Shown piece by piece: positions 21,611 to 30,172 of a stretch of DNA of 64,000 nucleotides (positions are counted from its first letter, which is position 1; the number at the start of each line of letters is the position of its first letter). The stretch spans positions 1 to 64,000 of the forward strand of contig NZ_WCHR01000012.1 of assembly GCF_008973825.1 (NCBI RefSeq). The letters are read 5' to 3'. Both the position numbers and the translations under genes were made by a program. The stretch is from Gemmobacter serpentinus (GTDB taxonomy: Bacteria > Pseudomonadota > Alphaproteobacteria > Rhodobacterales > Rhodobacteraceae). The notes under the pieces are model-generated. The model did no database searches. It was given only the letters and a program-made list of their open reading frames with translations, and was not told the origin of the DNA.

Positions 21611-22078
21611 ATGCAGATCACACGCCGGACCGCCCTGTTTTCGGCGCTTGCCCTGAGTTTGGCGGCTTGTGGCGGTGGACGCCGCAAGGCAAAACCTGCC
21701 CCGGAGGCGGCCTCCGGCGGCGGCCCGGCCGAGGTGAACCGGCTGATCTCCAAATATGCACGGGAATATGATGTGCCTGAATCCCTGGTGCATCGCGTGG
21801 TGAAGCGGGAAAGCAGCTATAATCCGGCGGCGCGCAACGGGCCCTATTACGGGCTGATGCAGATCCTGCCGCAGACCGCCAAGACGATGGGCCATCGCGG
21901 ATCGCCCTCGGATCTGCTGGATGCCGAGACCAATCTGAAATACGGCGTCAAATACCTGCGCGGTGCGCATATGGTGGCGCGGGGCAACCCGGATCGGGCG
22001 GTGATGTGGTATTCCAAAGGGTATTACTATGAGGCCAAGCGCATGGGTATTCTGAAGGAAACCGGCCTGCGGGGCTAA
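21611..22078 (+). CDS. Lytic transglycosylase (SLT domain) lipoprotein
   Basis: A 155-residue protein. MQITRRTALFSALALSLAACGGG is a lipoprotein signal with lipobox LAAC, so it should be anchored in the outer or inner membrane facing peptidoglycan. The SLT/GEWL domain shows ESLVHRVVKRESSYNPAARNG, where the Glu of RESSYN is the catalytic acid, then YYGLMQILPQTAKTMG and NLKYGVKYLRGA. It is short for the class and lacks accessory domains. GGAGG lies ahead of the ATG at 21611; upstream in-frame starts would bury the lipobox. A DUF167 gene follows after 4 bp. Confidence 0.9.
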   Translation: MQITRRTALFSALALSLAACGGGRRKAKPAPEAASGGGPAEVNRLISKYAREYDVPESLVHRVVKRESSYNPAARNGPYYGLMQILPQTAKTMGHRGSPSDLLDAETNLKYGVKYLRGAHMVARGNPDRAVMWYSKGYYYEAKRMGILKETGLRG

Positions 22079-22082
22079 GATC

Positions 22083-22346
22083 TTGGCGCGGCCAAAGGGG
22101 CCGGATCTTTCGGCATATGCGGTGCCGGGCGCGGAATTTGCCCTGCGGGTGATCCCGCGTGCCGGGCGCAACCAGATCAGTGAAGAGAACGGCATGTTGC
22201 GGGTGCAGGTCACCGCCGTGCCTGAAGACGGGCGCGCCAATCGCGCGGTGCAGGATCTGCTGGCCGAGGCGCTTGGCGTGGCGAAGGGGCGGCTGACCCT
22301 GATCCGGGGGGCGACGTCACGGGACAAGCTGTTCCGGCTGGATTGA
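22083..22346 (+). CDS. DUF167 (YggU) family protein
   Basis: An 87-residue protein of the YggU/DUF167 family. FALRVIPRAGRNQI, VTAVPEDGRANRAVQDLLAEALGV and LIRGATSRDKLFRL form the characteristic fold. The function is unknown. The reading frame begins with a TTG codon 4 bp after the transglycosylase stop, and no ATG lies nearby, so a non-ATG start and translation coupled to the upstream gene are likely. Confidence 0.85.
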   Translation: MARPKGPDLSAYAVPGAEFALRVIPRAGRNQISEENGMLRVQVTAVPEDGRANRAVQDLLAEALGVAKGRLTLIRGATSRDKLFRLD

Positions 22347-22507
22347 CCGTGATCGCGGCACCTTTGCCGCCGCTTTTGCCGCATTTGCGGCCTGCAATCG
22401 TGGATTGCCGGGTTTCTGCCGCTTGTATCTGCTGCGCCTGCGGGTAAAATGCAGCCTACCCAACCGGCGGGCTGCCGGAGGATGGGTCTTCCGAACCGGA
22501 GTGCAGC

Positions 22508-23149
22508 ATGTCCTGGACCGACGAGCGCGTCGAGACGCTCAAGAAAATGTGGGCTGAGGGCCAGAGCGCCAGCCAGATCGCCAAGGAGCTTGGCGGGGTC
22601 ACGCGCAATGCGGTGATCGGCAAGGTGCATCGTCTGGGCCTGTCGAACCGCGTGGGCGGCCCGGGCAGCAAGGATGAGGATGAGGGGGTGGCCGAAGCCG
22701 CTGCGCCCAAGGCCGAGGCTGCAAAGCCTGCAGCAGAGCCGGTGGCGGCGCAACCTGCAACCCCGCGCCCGGCAGAGCCGCGCGTGGCACCTGCCCAGAC
22801 CGCAGCCGAGCGCCCCGCCCCCGCGCAACCCGCGCAGGCACCGTCCAATGTGACGCCGATCCCGTTGCGCAAGGCCATTGTGCCGGCTGGTCAGCCGCTG
22901 CCGCCGCAACCCTCGATCAATGAGATCAGCCCCGAGACACTGGCTTCGGCTCGTGAAGTCGAGAAGCGCGCGCGCCGGCTGACCCTGATGGAATTGACCG
23001 AGCGCACCTGCAAATGGCCGATCGGCGATCCCGCAACCGAAGATTTCTGGTTCTGCGGTCTGCCCTCGCAGCCCGGCAAGCCCTATTGCGACGCGCATGT
23101 TGGTGTCGCCTTCCAGCCGATGAGTGCGCGGCGCGATCGCCGCCGCTGA
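22508..23149 (+). CDS. gcrA: GcrA-family cell cycle regulator
   Basis: A 213-residue GcrA, a transcription co-activator of alphaproteobacteria that binds sigma70 holoenzyme and responds to CcrM methylation at GANTC sites. The N-terminal helix-turn-helix (MSWTDERVETLKKMW, ASQIAKELGGVTRNAVIGKVHRLGLSNR) is complete. A long Ala/Pro/Glu-rich linker covers about residues 60-125. The conserved C-terminus has LMELTERTCKWPIGDP, FWFCGL and KPYCDAHVGVAFQP, with the Cys/His set that defines the sigma-binding part. I see no GANTC site in the 160 bp upstream. Confidence 0.96.
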   Translation: MSWTDERVETLKKMWAEGQSASQIAKELGGVTRNAVIGKVHRLGLSNRVGGPGSKDEDEGVAEAAAPKAEAAKPAAEPVAAQPATPRPAEPRVAPAQTAAERPAPAQPAQAPSNVTPIPLRKAIVPAGQPLPPQPSINEISPETLASAREVEKRARRLTLMELTERTCKWPIGDPATEDFWFCGLPSQPGKPYCDAHVGVAFQPMSARRDRRR

Positions 23150-23176
23150 GGCGAAGATTCGATTGCCCATCTTTGG

Positions 23177-23204
23177 CGCCCGCTGATTTTCAGCGGGCGT
23201 TCTG
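23177..23204 (+). terminator. Terminator after gcrA
   Basis: GCCCGCTGA, loop tttt, CAGCGGGC followed by GTTCT. It lies about 30 nt past the gcrA stop and directly before the thioesterase gene. Confidence 0.75.
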
Positions 23205-23219
23205 CTGACAGGAGCCCAC

Positions 23220-23666
23220 ATGACCGATGATCGTAGCACGGACGCTGCCGCAGCACAGGATCGCCTGGACGCGATTGCAGCGGAACAGCCGCCCTTCGCC
23301 CGCATCTTGGGGCTTCGCATCACGCGGGCCGCGGTGGATCGGGTCGAGGCCGAGATGCGGGTGACCGAGGCGCTGACAAATCGCAATGGCAATCTGCATG
23401 GTGGCGCGATCATGGCGCTTGCCGATAATCTGGGCGGAACCGCCACCTTTCTGAACCTGGATCCGGGGCAGGGCACGACCACTTTGGAAAGCAAGACCAA
23501 CTTCTTCCGCCCGATCGATCCGGGCGAGGTGGTCTATACGGTGACCGAACCCTTGCATCGTGGCCGCAAGACGCAAGTGTGGCAGACCAAGCTGCTGAAC
23601 AAGGACGGCAAGCTGATTGCGCTGGTGACCCAGACGCAGATGGTGCTGCAAAAGGTGCAGGGCTGA
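23220..23666 (+). CDS. PaaI-family hotdog thioesterase
   Basis: A 148-residue single hotdog domain of the PaaI/YdiI acyl-CoA thioesterase family. Diagnostic residues are NRNGNLHGGAIMALADNLGGTA (Asn/His/Gly helix and catalytic Asp position) and TLESKTNFFRPIDPGEV. The substrate is unknown; aryl- or acyl-CoA hydrolysis is typical. CAGGAG precedes the ATG. It ends 10 bp from the convergent histidine kinase gene. Confidence 0.9.
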   Translation: MTDDRSTDAAAAQDRLDAIAAEQPPFARILGLRITRAAVDRVEAEMRVTEALTNRNGNLHGGAIMALADNLGGTATFLNLDPGQGTTTLESKTNFFRPIDPGEVVYTVTEPLHRGRKTQVWQTKLLNKDGKLIALVTQTQMVLQKVQG

Positions 23667-23676
23667 GGTTACGGGG

Positions 23677-24630
23677 TCAATCGGGAAAGCGCAGGCGGAA
23701 TGCCGCACCCGTGCGCCCGTCCGGCGGGGGGATCACCGCGATCTCGGCACCATGGGCCGCCAGCAGGCTGGCCACGATGGACAGGCCCATGCCGGTGCCG
23801 CCCGTGTCGCGCGTAGTGGTGAAAAAGGGCTCGAACACATGGGCGCGATTGCCATCCGAAATGCCGCGACCATCATCCGAGACAATCAGTTGTCCCGGTG
23901 CCGCGACCAGCCAGACATGGCGCGCGCCATGGGCCTGCGCATTGCCCAGCAGATGCCCCAGCACCAGCCGCAGCCCCGTGGCTGCAAGGGGCAGGGGCTG
24001 CGTCGCGCCCTCGGCCCGGAGGGCAAGCGCGGGGTGATCGCTCACCAGATCGGGCAGCAGATCCGCAAGACAGGTCTGCCCGAAGTGACCGGGCTCGCGT
24101 GCAGCGGCCATGGCGCGCAGGCTTTTCAGCTGTGTCTCCATCTGACGGGCGGCGGATTTCATCTGCGCAACCAGCGCCAGATCCTCGGGTGACAATGCCC
24201 CATCTTCCAGTAATTCGCTGGCGGCAATCAGCGTGGTGACCGGGGTCTTCAGCTCATGTGTGACGTGATCGGTAAAGCTGCGGATCGTGGCCTCGCGATT
24301 GCGCAGAACGCCTGCCATCTCGATCACGCTTTGGCCCATCTGATGCAATTCGCGGGTGCCGAAATGCGCGGGCAGATGGGTATTGCCCTGCCGGGTTGCG
24401 GCGGCAAAGCGCGCCAGATCGCGGATCGGGCGCAGCAAAAGCCGCACCAGCAGCCAGAGCAGAAGCAGCGTCAGCGCCCCGATCAGCATGGCCAGCAACA
24501 GCGCGGCGAGCCGAAAGCCGATCTCTGGCCCCAGATAGCGCAGCACAACCAGCCCCGCGAGCGATAGCGCCAGCGTGCCGCCCAGCGCACCGCCCAGCAC
24601 GAACCACAAGGGCGGGCGCCATTTGCGCAT
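23677..24630 (-). CDS. Sensor histidine kinase, CreC-like
   Basis: A 317-residue transmembrane sensor kinase. Two membrane helices (about residues 9-30 and 42-65) are separated by only a few residues, so there is almost no periplasmic sensor. A HAMP-like segment follows (about 66-115), then the dimerisation box DHVTHELKTPV with phospho-accepting His125. Catalytic boxes are HLLGNAQAHGARHV (N), VSDDGRGI (G1), FEPFFTTT (F) and GGTGMGLSIV (G2). Its ATG overlaps the stop of the response regulator by one base (TGATG), so the two are coupled. The lack of a sensor loop suggests it detects a membrane event or is controlled by the upstream membrane protein. Confidence 0.9.
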   Translation of the reverse strand: MRKWRPPLWFVLGGALGGTLALSLAGLVVLRYLGPEIGFRLAALLLAMLIGALTLLLLWLLVRLLLRPIRDLARFAAATRQGNTHLPAHFGTRELHQMGQSVIEMAGVLRNREATIRSFTDHVTHELKTPVTTLIAASELLEDGALSPEDLALVAQMKSAARQMETQLKSLRAMAAAREPGHFGQTCLADLLPDLVSDHPALALRAEGATQPLPLAATGLRLVLGHLLGNAQAHGARHVWLVAAPGQLIVSDDGRGISDGNRAHVFEPFFTTTRDTGGTGMGLSIVASLLAAHGAEIAVIPPPDGRTGAAFRLRFPD

Positions 24631-25301
24631 CAGGTGGCACCCATGCCGATGCCCACACCATGCACGGTGCGCAGCGCCTCGGATGCGCCGGCAAGGGCCA
24701 GCTTGCGGCGCAGGTTGCGCAGATGGCTGTCCAATGTGCGGTCAGAGACCGGGCTTCCCACGCCCCAAAGCGCGTCGGTCAATTGCGACCGGGTCAAGAC
24801 CCGTTCGGGTGCGCGCATCAGTTCGGACAACAGTCCCATTTCGGTTGCAGTCAGATCCACCGCCGCGTCATCCACCCGACAGCTGTGGCGGCTGCGATCC
24901 AGCGTGATGCGGCCATGGCGCAGCGGACGCTCTGATCCGCCACCTGTGCTGCGCTTGAGGATGGCACGCACCCGCGCCACCAGCTCACGCGGCGAGAACG
25001 GCTTGGTCACATAGTCGTCGGCCCCCAGTTCCAGCCCCAGAATGCGGTCCACCTCATCGTCGCGGGCGGTCAGGAACAGGATCGGCACCTCGGACACATG
25101 GCGGATGCGGCGACAGACCTCCAGCCCGTCCATCTCGGGCAGGCCGATATCGAGCACGATCAGATCGGGCACCTCGCGCGCATTGTGCATCAGCGCCGAT
25201 TGGCCGTCAGATGCGGTCAGCGTGGTAAAGCCTGCGCGGCCAAGCGCGATGGTCACCACTTCACGCAGGCGCGGATCGTCATCGACCACCAGAACCTTCA
25301 T
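24630..25301 (-). CDS. OmpR/PhoB-type response regulator
   Basis: A 223-residue two-domain regulator. The receiver domain (MKVLVVDDDPRLRE to about 120) has the phospho-acceptor Asp51 in LIVLDIGLPEMDG and the conserved Lys in YVTKPFSPRELV. The winged-helix output (LTATEMGLLSELMRAPERVLTR, SDRTLDSHLRNLRRKL) is the OmpR/PhoB type. Its ATG overlaps the stop of the DUF4173 gene (ATGA) and its stop overlaps the kinase start, so the three form one translationally coupled operon. Confidence 0.94.
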   Translation of the reverse strand: MKVLVVDDDPRLREVVTIALGRAGFTTLTASDGQSALMHNAREVPDLIVLDIGLPEMDGLEVCRRIRHVSEVPILFLTARDDEVDRILGLELGADDYVTKPFSPRELVARVRAILKRSTGGGSERPLRHGRITLDRSRHSCRVDDAAVDLTATEMGLLSELMRAPERVLTRSQLTDALWGVGSPVSDRTLDSHLRNLRRKLALAGASEALRTVHGVGIGMGAT

Positions 25302-26767
25302 CGCCGCACCACCTCCTCAACCGCAATATCGGTGATGTAACGAGAGACCCGCCACGAGCGGAACCCCCAATCGCGCCAGCCCTCGATGGTCGGTGCATCG
25401 CCCACGCAGACCTGGCCTTCGGGGTGGCGGGCAATCTCGGCTGCGGCCATCGGGCCCAGGCTGCAGGTGTAGTAGAGATCGACATTGGGATGGGCGAGGT
25501 TCCAGCGTGCTATGATGCCTGCGAAATTCACGAAGCAGCAGAGGTAAAGCGTGATCAGGCCAAGGGCCGCGCTGCGGGTCATGAGCCAGAGATTGCTGCG
25601 CCCGCGCAGGATCTGCCACAGCGTCAGCGTCAGGCCAAGCGCCACCATCGCCATCCAGATCGCCGCGTAAAGGCGCAGATAGGTCAGGCCATAAAAGCCG
25701 ACATACTGATCCAGCCGCAGCAGCGCCGAGACGGTCAGCGCCACGTTCTGCGCAAGCCATAGCAGCATCAAGGGCTTCAGACTGCGGCGTTCTGCCAGAA
25801 AGGGCCGGGCGGTCAGCGCAAAGACCCCGGCCAGCAGCGCGGTCGCCAGCAGCGGATAGGCGCCGCGATGGGCGTATTGCGCGGCGGTCATGCCGGGTGG
25901 CAGCGCGGCCCCTGCCCAGAGATAGGCCGCATCCATCAGGGTTTGCACCGCCAGCAGCGCGTTGAACAGGATCAGCGCGCGATGCACGGCCTGTGCCGTC
26001 AGCCCGAACTGCGCCTGTCCGATGCGAGACAACTGGCCGATCTGTGGCAGATGCAGGGCAGGCTGCGGCGTGAGAACCGGCCAGAGGCAAAGCGCAAGAC
26101 CCCCCCAAAGCAGGATGCGGGCCGGGTTCGGGCTTGGCAGTTCCAGACGGTGCAGCCAGTCGGCCAGAATGGGGTTGGCCTCCAGCAGCAGCGCCATCAG
26201 GACCAGTGAGCCGCCGATGGGCAGCGCCCAACCGGCCAGCAGGCTGCGCGGGCGCGGCAGGGTCCGGCCCGCCGCAAGGTCGCGGCTGAGGCCAGGCAGC
26301 GCCATGGGCAATGCCACCGGCACATGGGCGATCAGGCCAAGCGCCCGCGACAGGGTGCCCGCACCGGGCAGGGTGCCATCGCTGGGCCAGAGGCAGGCCA
26401 GCAGCAGCCCGGCCAGAAGGAACAGCACGGACAGCATCTGCGCGTGCTCGATCACCGGCAGGGACATAAGGGCAAGCATCGTCAAAGGCGCGCGCAACCC
26501 ATGCAGGCGCAGGGACTGCGCATGAAGGACACGCGTCGCGGCAAAGATGGCAAAGGCATAAATCGCAAGCGACAGGCCCGGCGCGTGGCCGTAGAACAGC
26601 AGATCCCCGATCAGCACCAGCCCCGCCAGCAGCGCCAGCAGGCGCGGCAAATGGCGGGTGGCGGGCCGGGCCTGCGCCGCGGGCTCTGGGTCTTCATCCA
26701 GCCACCAGGCATCACGGGCAATCGCGCGGGGCAAACCCTGCAAGGTCATCATCTGGGTCACGGGCAC
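25298..26767 (-). CDS. DUF4173/DUF4153-type multi-pass membrane protein
   Basis: A 489-residue protein with about a dozen predicted membrane helices, beginning after LPRLLALLAGLVLIGDLLFYG. The block YVGFYGLTYLRLYAAIWM and the later YLCCFVNFAGIIARWNL are typical of the DUF4173 family. The last 65 residues leave the membrane (HPEGQVCVGDAPTIEGWRDWGFRSW). Function is uncharacterised. It is the first gene of the operon with the two-component system, which suggests either a signal-sensing partner for the short-looped kinase or a regulated transporter or enzyme. Confidence 0.82.
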   Translation of the reverse strand: MPVTQMMTLQGLPRAIARDAWWLDEDPEPAAQARPATRHLPRLLALLAGLVLIGDLLFYGHAPGLSLAIYAFAIFAATRVLHAQSLRLHGLRAPLTMLALMSLPVIEHAQMLSVLFLLAGLLLACLWPSDGTLPGAGTLSRALGLIAHVPVALPMALPGLSRDLAAGRTLPRPRSLLAGWALPIGGSLVLMALLLEANPILADWLHRLELPSPNPARILLWGGLALCLWPVLTPQPALHLPQIGQLSRIGQAQFGLTAQAVHRALILFNALLAVQTLMDAAYLWAGAALPPGMTAAQYAHRGAYPLLATALLAGVFALTARPFLAERRSLKPLMLLWLAQNVALTVSALLRLDQYVGFYGLTYLRLYAAIWMAMVALGLTLTLWQILRGRSNLWLMTRSAALGLITLYLCCFVNFAGIIARWNLAHPNVDLYYTCSLGPMAAAEIARHPEGQVCVGDAPTIEGWRDWGFRSWRVSRYITDIAVEEVVRR

Positions 26768-26861
26768 TGTCCTCTATCGGTTTTGCCCAAACCATGCCGC
26801 CGCACCCCCGCAACCGGGCCGCAGCCCTTGTGCAGATTTCGTGCAGACCCGCAGAAAACGC

Positions 26862-26888
26862 AAAAGGCCCGCCGGATGGCGGGCCTTT
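26862..26888 (-). terminator. Terminator after glpX
   Basis: AAAAGGCCCGCC, loop ggat, GGCGGGCCTTT. It lies 18 nt beyond the glpX stop on the minus strand and separates it from the DUF4173 operon. Confidence 0.88.
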
Positions 26889-26905
26889 CCAAGCGATTGC
26901 GGGTG

Positions 26906-27871
26906 TCAGCGCATGGGCGAACGATAGGTCATCCGCCGCACCGACCCGGTTTTGGACCGCATCAGCAGCGTTTCGGTGGTGACCCAGCCGGGCTCGCGCT
27001 TGATGCCTGCCAGCAGCGAGCCATCGGTCACGCCGGTTGCGGCAAAGATCACATCGCCGCGCACCAGATCGTCACGGGTATAGACGCGGTCGAAGTTCTG
27101 GATCCCTGCCTTCTTGGCACGGGCCTTCTCGTCATCGTTCCGGAACAACAGCTTGCCGAAGAACTGACCGCCCATGCATTTCAGCGCGGCAGCTGCCAGC
27201 ACCCCCTCGGGTGCGCCGCCCGACCCCATATACATGTCGATCCCGGTCACCTCGGGTTCGGCGCAGTGCATGACACCGGCCACATCGCCATCGGTGATCA
27301 GACGGATCGACGCGCCGGTGGAACGCAGCTCCGCAATCAGCTCCTCGTGGCGCGGGCGTTCCAGCACACAGACCGTGATATTCTCGGTCGAGACGCCCTT
27401 GGCGGCGGCAAGCGCCGAGACGCGCTCCGAGGGCGACATGGTCATGGTCACTGTGCCGGGTTTGTAGCCCGGACCGATGGCCAGCTTTTCCATATAGACG
27501 TCGGGGGCGTGCAGGAGCGTGCCGCGCGGTGCCATGGCGATCACGGTCAGCGCGTTCGGCATGTCCTTGGCGGTCAGCGTGGTGCCCTCCAGCGGGTCCA
27601 GCGCGATGTCGACGGCCGGGCCTTTGCCGGTGCCGACCTCTTCGCCGATGAACAGCATCGGGGCCTCGTCCCGTTCGCCCTCGCCGATCACCACCACTCC
27701 GGCGATATCGAGCAGATTGAGCTGGTCGCGCATCGCGTTGACGGCGGCCTGATCGGCGGCCTTTTCATCGCCGCGCCCGATCAGCGTGGCAGAAGCCAGA
27801 GCTGCGGCCTCGGAAACGCGGGCAAGGCCCAGCGAAAGCAAACGGTCCTGGAATTGAGCGGCGTCGGCCAT
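26906..27871 (-). CDS. glpX: Class II fructose-1,6-bisphosphatase
   Basis: A 321-residue GlpX-type phosphatase, a metal-dependent enzyme of gluconeogenesis (and in autotrophs of the Calvin cycle). Motifs: GRGDEKAADQAAVNAMRDQL, VVIGEGERDEAPMLFIGEEVG (acidic metal site), DIALDPLEGTT, and GSGGAPEGVLAAAALKCMGGQF. Full length. AGAGGGA precedes the ATG. In related Rhodobacteraceae the usual order is hom-glpX-recJ; hom is upstream here, but the next gene is not recJ. Confidence 0.95.
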   Translation of the reverse strand: MADAAQFQDRLLSLGLARVSEAAALASATLIGRGDEKAADQAAVNAMRDQLNLLDIAGVVVIGEGERDEAPMLFIGEEVGTGKGPAVDIALDPLEGTTLTAKDMPNALTVIAMAPRGTLLHAPDVYMEKLAIGPGYKPGTVTMTMSPSERVSALAAAKGVSTENITVCVLERPRHEELIAELRSTGASIRLITDGDVAGVMHCAEPEVTGIDMYMGSGGAPEGVLAAAALKCMGGQFFGKLLFRNDDEKARAKKAGIQNFDRVYTRDDLVRGDVIFAATGVTDGSLLAGIKREPGWVTTETLLMRSKTGSVRRMTYRSPMR

Positions 27872-28247
27872 GGGTATCCCTCTGGAGCAGGCAGTTGCCC
27901 CGTCCTAGCGGGCGCGGACCCACCGGGCAAGGCTGGTTTCGCTAACGGTCAGGTAATGATGTGGGTTGACGAAAGAAATCGGCGGCTGTGTTCCTGGGCT
28001 GCCTGTTCCGGGGGCAAAGCAAATCCGCAGGGGCGGAGGTTCGCTGCGACGAGGGAACGCCGGAAGGCAGGGGGCGCTCGCGCCCCCTCGCCGCTTTGCG
28101 GCTCACCCCCGAGGATATTTGGAAACAGGTGAGAATGCCGTCACGCCTTCATCTGTTCTGAAATATCCTCGGGGGGAGCTGCCCGCAGGGCAAGCGTGGG
28201 GGGCAGACAGCCCCCCGTGGCACTGGTATTGGCCAGGCGCGCGCGGC
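27872..28247. other. Intergenic region between hom and glpX
   Basis: 376 bp with no credible gene. The centre is a composite palindromic repeat (28070-28216, listed separately). The part nearer glpX (27880-28000) is unstructured and should hold the glpX promoter, implying that glpX is not only transcribed from hom. Confidence 0.6.
28070..28216. repeat. Composite GAGGATATTT palindrome, copy B
   Basis: Nested inverted repeats lie in order: an outer GC hairpin GGGGGCG-ctcg-CGCCCCC (28070-28087), a left arm CCCCCGAGGATATTTGG ending in ACAGGTGA (28106-28132), its inverted partner TTCATCTGTTCTGAAATATCC ending in TCGGGGGG (28148-28175), and another GC hairpin GGGGGGC-agaca-GCCCCCC (28198-28216). 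The same parts recur in the same order at 47717-47867. It sits just past the hom stop. Confidence 0.85.
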
Positions 28248-29543
28248 TCAGATTTCTTCGATGCGGATCGCGACGGGTTGGCCGACCAGCACGCCGGTTG
28301 CGGCAAATTGCGACAGCGCATGGGCCACATCGGCGGGGGTCGCCTTATGGGTGACAAAGATCACCACCGCATCATCGTCTTCCGCATCCGGCATGTTGAT
28401 CTGGCGCATCTGATCGATGGAAATGCCGGATTCACCCAAGCAGGTCGCGATCTTGGCCAGCGCGCCGGGCTTGTCCAGCAGCGTCATCCGCAGGTAATAG
28501 GGCGCGGGCGTTGCCGATTTCGCAGGCACGGCGGGGGCCAGCGTGGTGGCCGGACGGCCGAAGGTCGGCAGGCGCAAGCCGCGCGCGATATCCAGCACAT
28601 CGGCCATGACGGCGCTTGCGGTCGGGCCTTCGCCCGCACCGGGGCCACGCAGCACGATCTGGCCGACGCTGTCGCCTTCCAGCATCACCATATTGGTGCC
28701 GCCCTGCAGCTGGCCGAAGGGGCTGTCGGCCGGAACGAGGCAAGGCGTCATGCGCTGTTCCAGCCCACGGCCCGAAATCTGCGCCACGCCCAGAAGTTTG
28801 ATGTGATAGCCCATGTCATCGGCGAGGTTGATATCCTCGATCGAGACATTGCCGATGCCCTCAAGCTCCACATGGTCAAAGGCCACTTTGGTGCCGAAGG
28901 CGATGGAAGCCAGCAGGCTCAGCTTGTGGCCCGCATCGATCCCTCCGACATCAAGGTTCGGGTCGGCCTCCAGATAGCCCAGCTGCCTTGCTTCCTCGAA
29001 CACCACCTCATAGGGCAGGCCCGCATTCTGCATCCGGGTCAGGATATAGTTGCAGGTGCCGTTCATCACGCCCATGACGCGGCGGATCTGGTTGCCCGCA
29101 AGGCCTTCGGTCAGCGCCTTGATGACCGGAATGCCACCGGCCACGGCGGCCTCGAAGCGGATCACCCGGCCCGCAGCTTCAGCGGCTTCTGCAAGGGCCT
29201 GCCCATGATGGGCCAGCAATGCCTTGTTGGCGGTGACCACGTCCTTGCCTGCCGCAATCGCGGCCTCGGTTGCGGCTTTTGCCGGGCCCTCATGGCCGCC
29301 CATCACCTCGATAAAGACATCGACATCGTCACGTTTTGCCAGCGCCACAGGATCGGTTTCCCAGGCATAGGCAGACAGATCGGCATCGCGGTTCTTTTTC
29401 GGGTCGCGGGCCGAGACGGCGGTAATGGTCACGGGCCGACCCGTGCGCGCAGTGATCAGGTCCGCATGACGCTGGACGATCTTGACCACACCGATGCCGA
29501 CGGTCCCGAGACCGGCGAGCCCGAGGCGCAGGGGCTGAACCAT
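28248..29543 (-). CDS. hom: Homoserine dehydrogenase
   Basis: A 431-residue homoserine dehydrogenase that reduces aspartate semialdehyde to homoserine for threonine and methionine. The NAD(P) site is LRLGLAGLGTVGIGVVKI. The catalytic region contains VTANKALLAHHG, GGIPVIKALTEGLAGNQI and MNGTCNYILTRM, followed by EADPNLDVGGIDAGHKLSLLASIAFG. The C-terminal 85 residues are an ACT domain (YYLRMTLLDKPGALAKIATCL), expected to give feedback control by threonine. No fused aspartokinase. CGGAGC precedes the ATG. No riboswitch is evident upstream. Confidence 0.96.
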   Translation of the reverse strand: MVQPLRLGLAGLGTVGIGVVKIVQRHADLITARTGRPVTITAVSARDPKKNRDADLSAYAWETDPVALAKRDDVDVFIEVMGGHEGPAKAATEAAIAAGKDVVTANKALLAHHGQALAEAAEAAGRVIRFEAAVAGGIPVIKALTEGLAGNQIRRVMGVMNGTCNYILTRMQNAGLPYEVVFEEARQLGYLEADPNLDVGGIDAGHKLSLLASIAFGTKVAFDHVELEGIGNVSIEDINLADDMGYHIKLLGVAQISGRGLEQRMTPCLVPADSPFGQLQGGTNMVMLEGDSVGQIVLRGPGAGEGPTASAVMADVLDIARGLRLPTFGRPATTLAPAVPAKSATPAPYYLRMTLLDKPGALAKIATCLGESGISIDQMRQINMPDAEDDDAVVIFVTHKATPADVAHALSQFAATGVLVGQPVAIRIEEI

Positions 29544-29656
29544 GATTTGCTCCGTTTTTGACTTGCCCGTATTCCGTATCTTGCCGGTGTGTTAGCCCGT
29601 TCGGCGCGGCGGCGCAACGAGGCATGGCCGCGATAGGGGCACCCGCGCTGGCGCGA

Positions 29657-29935
29657 TCAGGGGGTTGGATCGGTGGCGGGCGTGGCCGGCAATGCGGGGC
29701 TGCTGAAACCCTGCGCCCGCAAGCCGGCGGCACGGGCGCGCAGGGCGGCGGCGCGGGCGCTGAGATTGGATGGATCGGTGGGAATGACCGCACCAGGGGC
29801 AGGCATCGCGGCCACCAGATCCGTCAACGGCAGGATCACAGGCGCGGGGCCTGCGGGCGGCGGCGGTGCCTTCAGCTCGGGCATTTCGGAACAGGCTGCC
29901 AGAGCGAGGCAAAGCGGAAGAAGAAGACGCTGCAT
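29657..29935 (-). CDS. Small proline/alanine-rich lipoprotein, function unknown
   Basis: A protein of 92 residues. MQRLLLPLCLALAACSEM is a lipoprotein signal peptide with lipobox LAAC. The mature part is rich in Ala and Pro (APPPPAGPAPVILPLTDL), with an Arg/Ala helix LSARAAALRARAAGLRAQGF, and ends PATPATDPTP. No family is recognised. It lies directly upstream of hom on the same strand, with 113 bp between them. The frame is open further upstream to 30124, but the lipobox fixes the start. Similar small lipoproteins are often conserved next to hom in this bacterial family, but I cannot confirm that here. Confidence 0.65.
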   Translation of the reverse strand: MQRLLLPLCLALAACSEMPELKAPPPPAGPAPVILPLTDLVAAMPAPGAVIPTDPSNLSARAAALRARAAGLRAQGFSSPALPATPATDPTP

Positions 29936-30143
29936 CGGTGCCGGGGGCCTTGTCTGGAAACGTGTCAGGAGGTTTTTTCTGGAAGCGGTGCCGAAGGCGA
30001 TCACGCGGGCGACATTAGCGGAGGGCGGGCAGGGCGGCAAGCGGGGCTGCATCGGCAGCAGGTGCCAAAGGCCGCCTGCGGTGGGGGCTGAGGCTGTATC
30101 CGCCGCGAATGCCAAGGCCGGCATCTGCGGCGGGCGCTTGAAT

Positions 30144-30157
30144 TGAACCTATGTTCA
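30144..30157. promoter_or_regulatory. Inverted repeat, candidate TetR operator
   Basis: TGAAC-ctat-GTTCA, a perfect 5-bp inverted repeat with a 4-bp spacer, ends 16 bp before the ATG of the TetR gene. TetR proteins commonly repress themselves through palindromes of this size close to their start codon. The assignment is from position and symmetry only. Confidence 0.45.
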
Positions 30158-30172
30158 GTTAATTGTGCGGTC

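Noticed and set aside
29544-29656. SAM or threonine riboswitch/leader ahead of hom
   Set aside because: The gap is only 113 bp and shows neither a conserved aptamer pattern nor a leader peptide rich in Thr or Met codons; the ACT domain suffices for feedback control.
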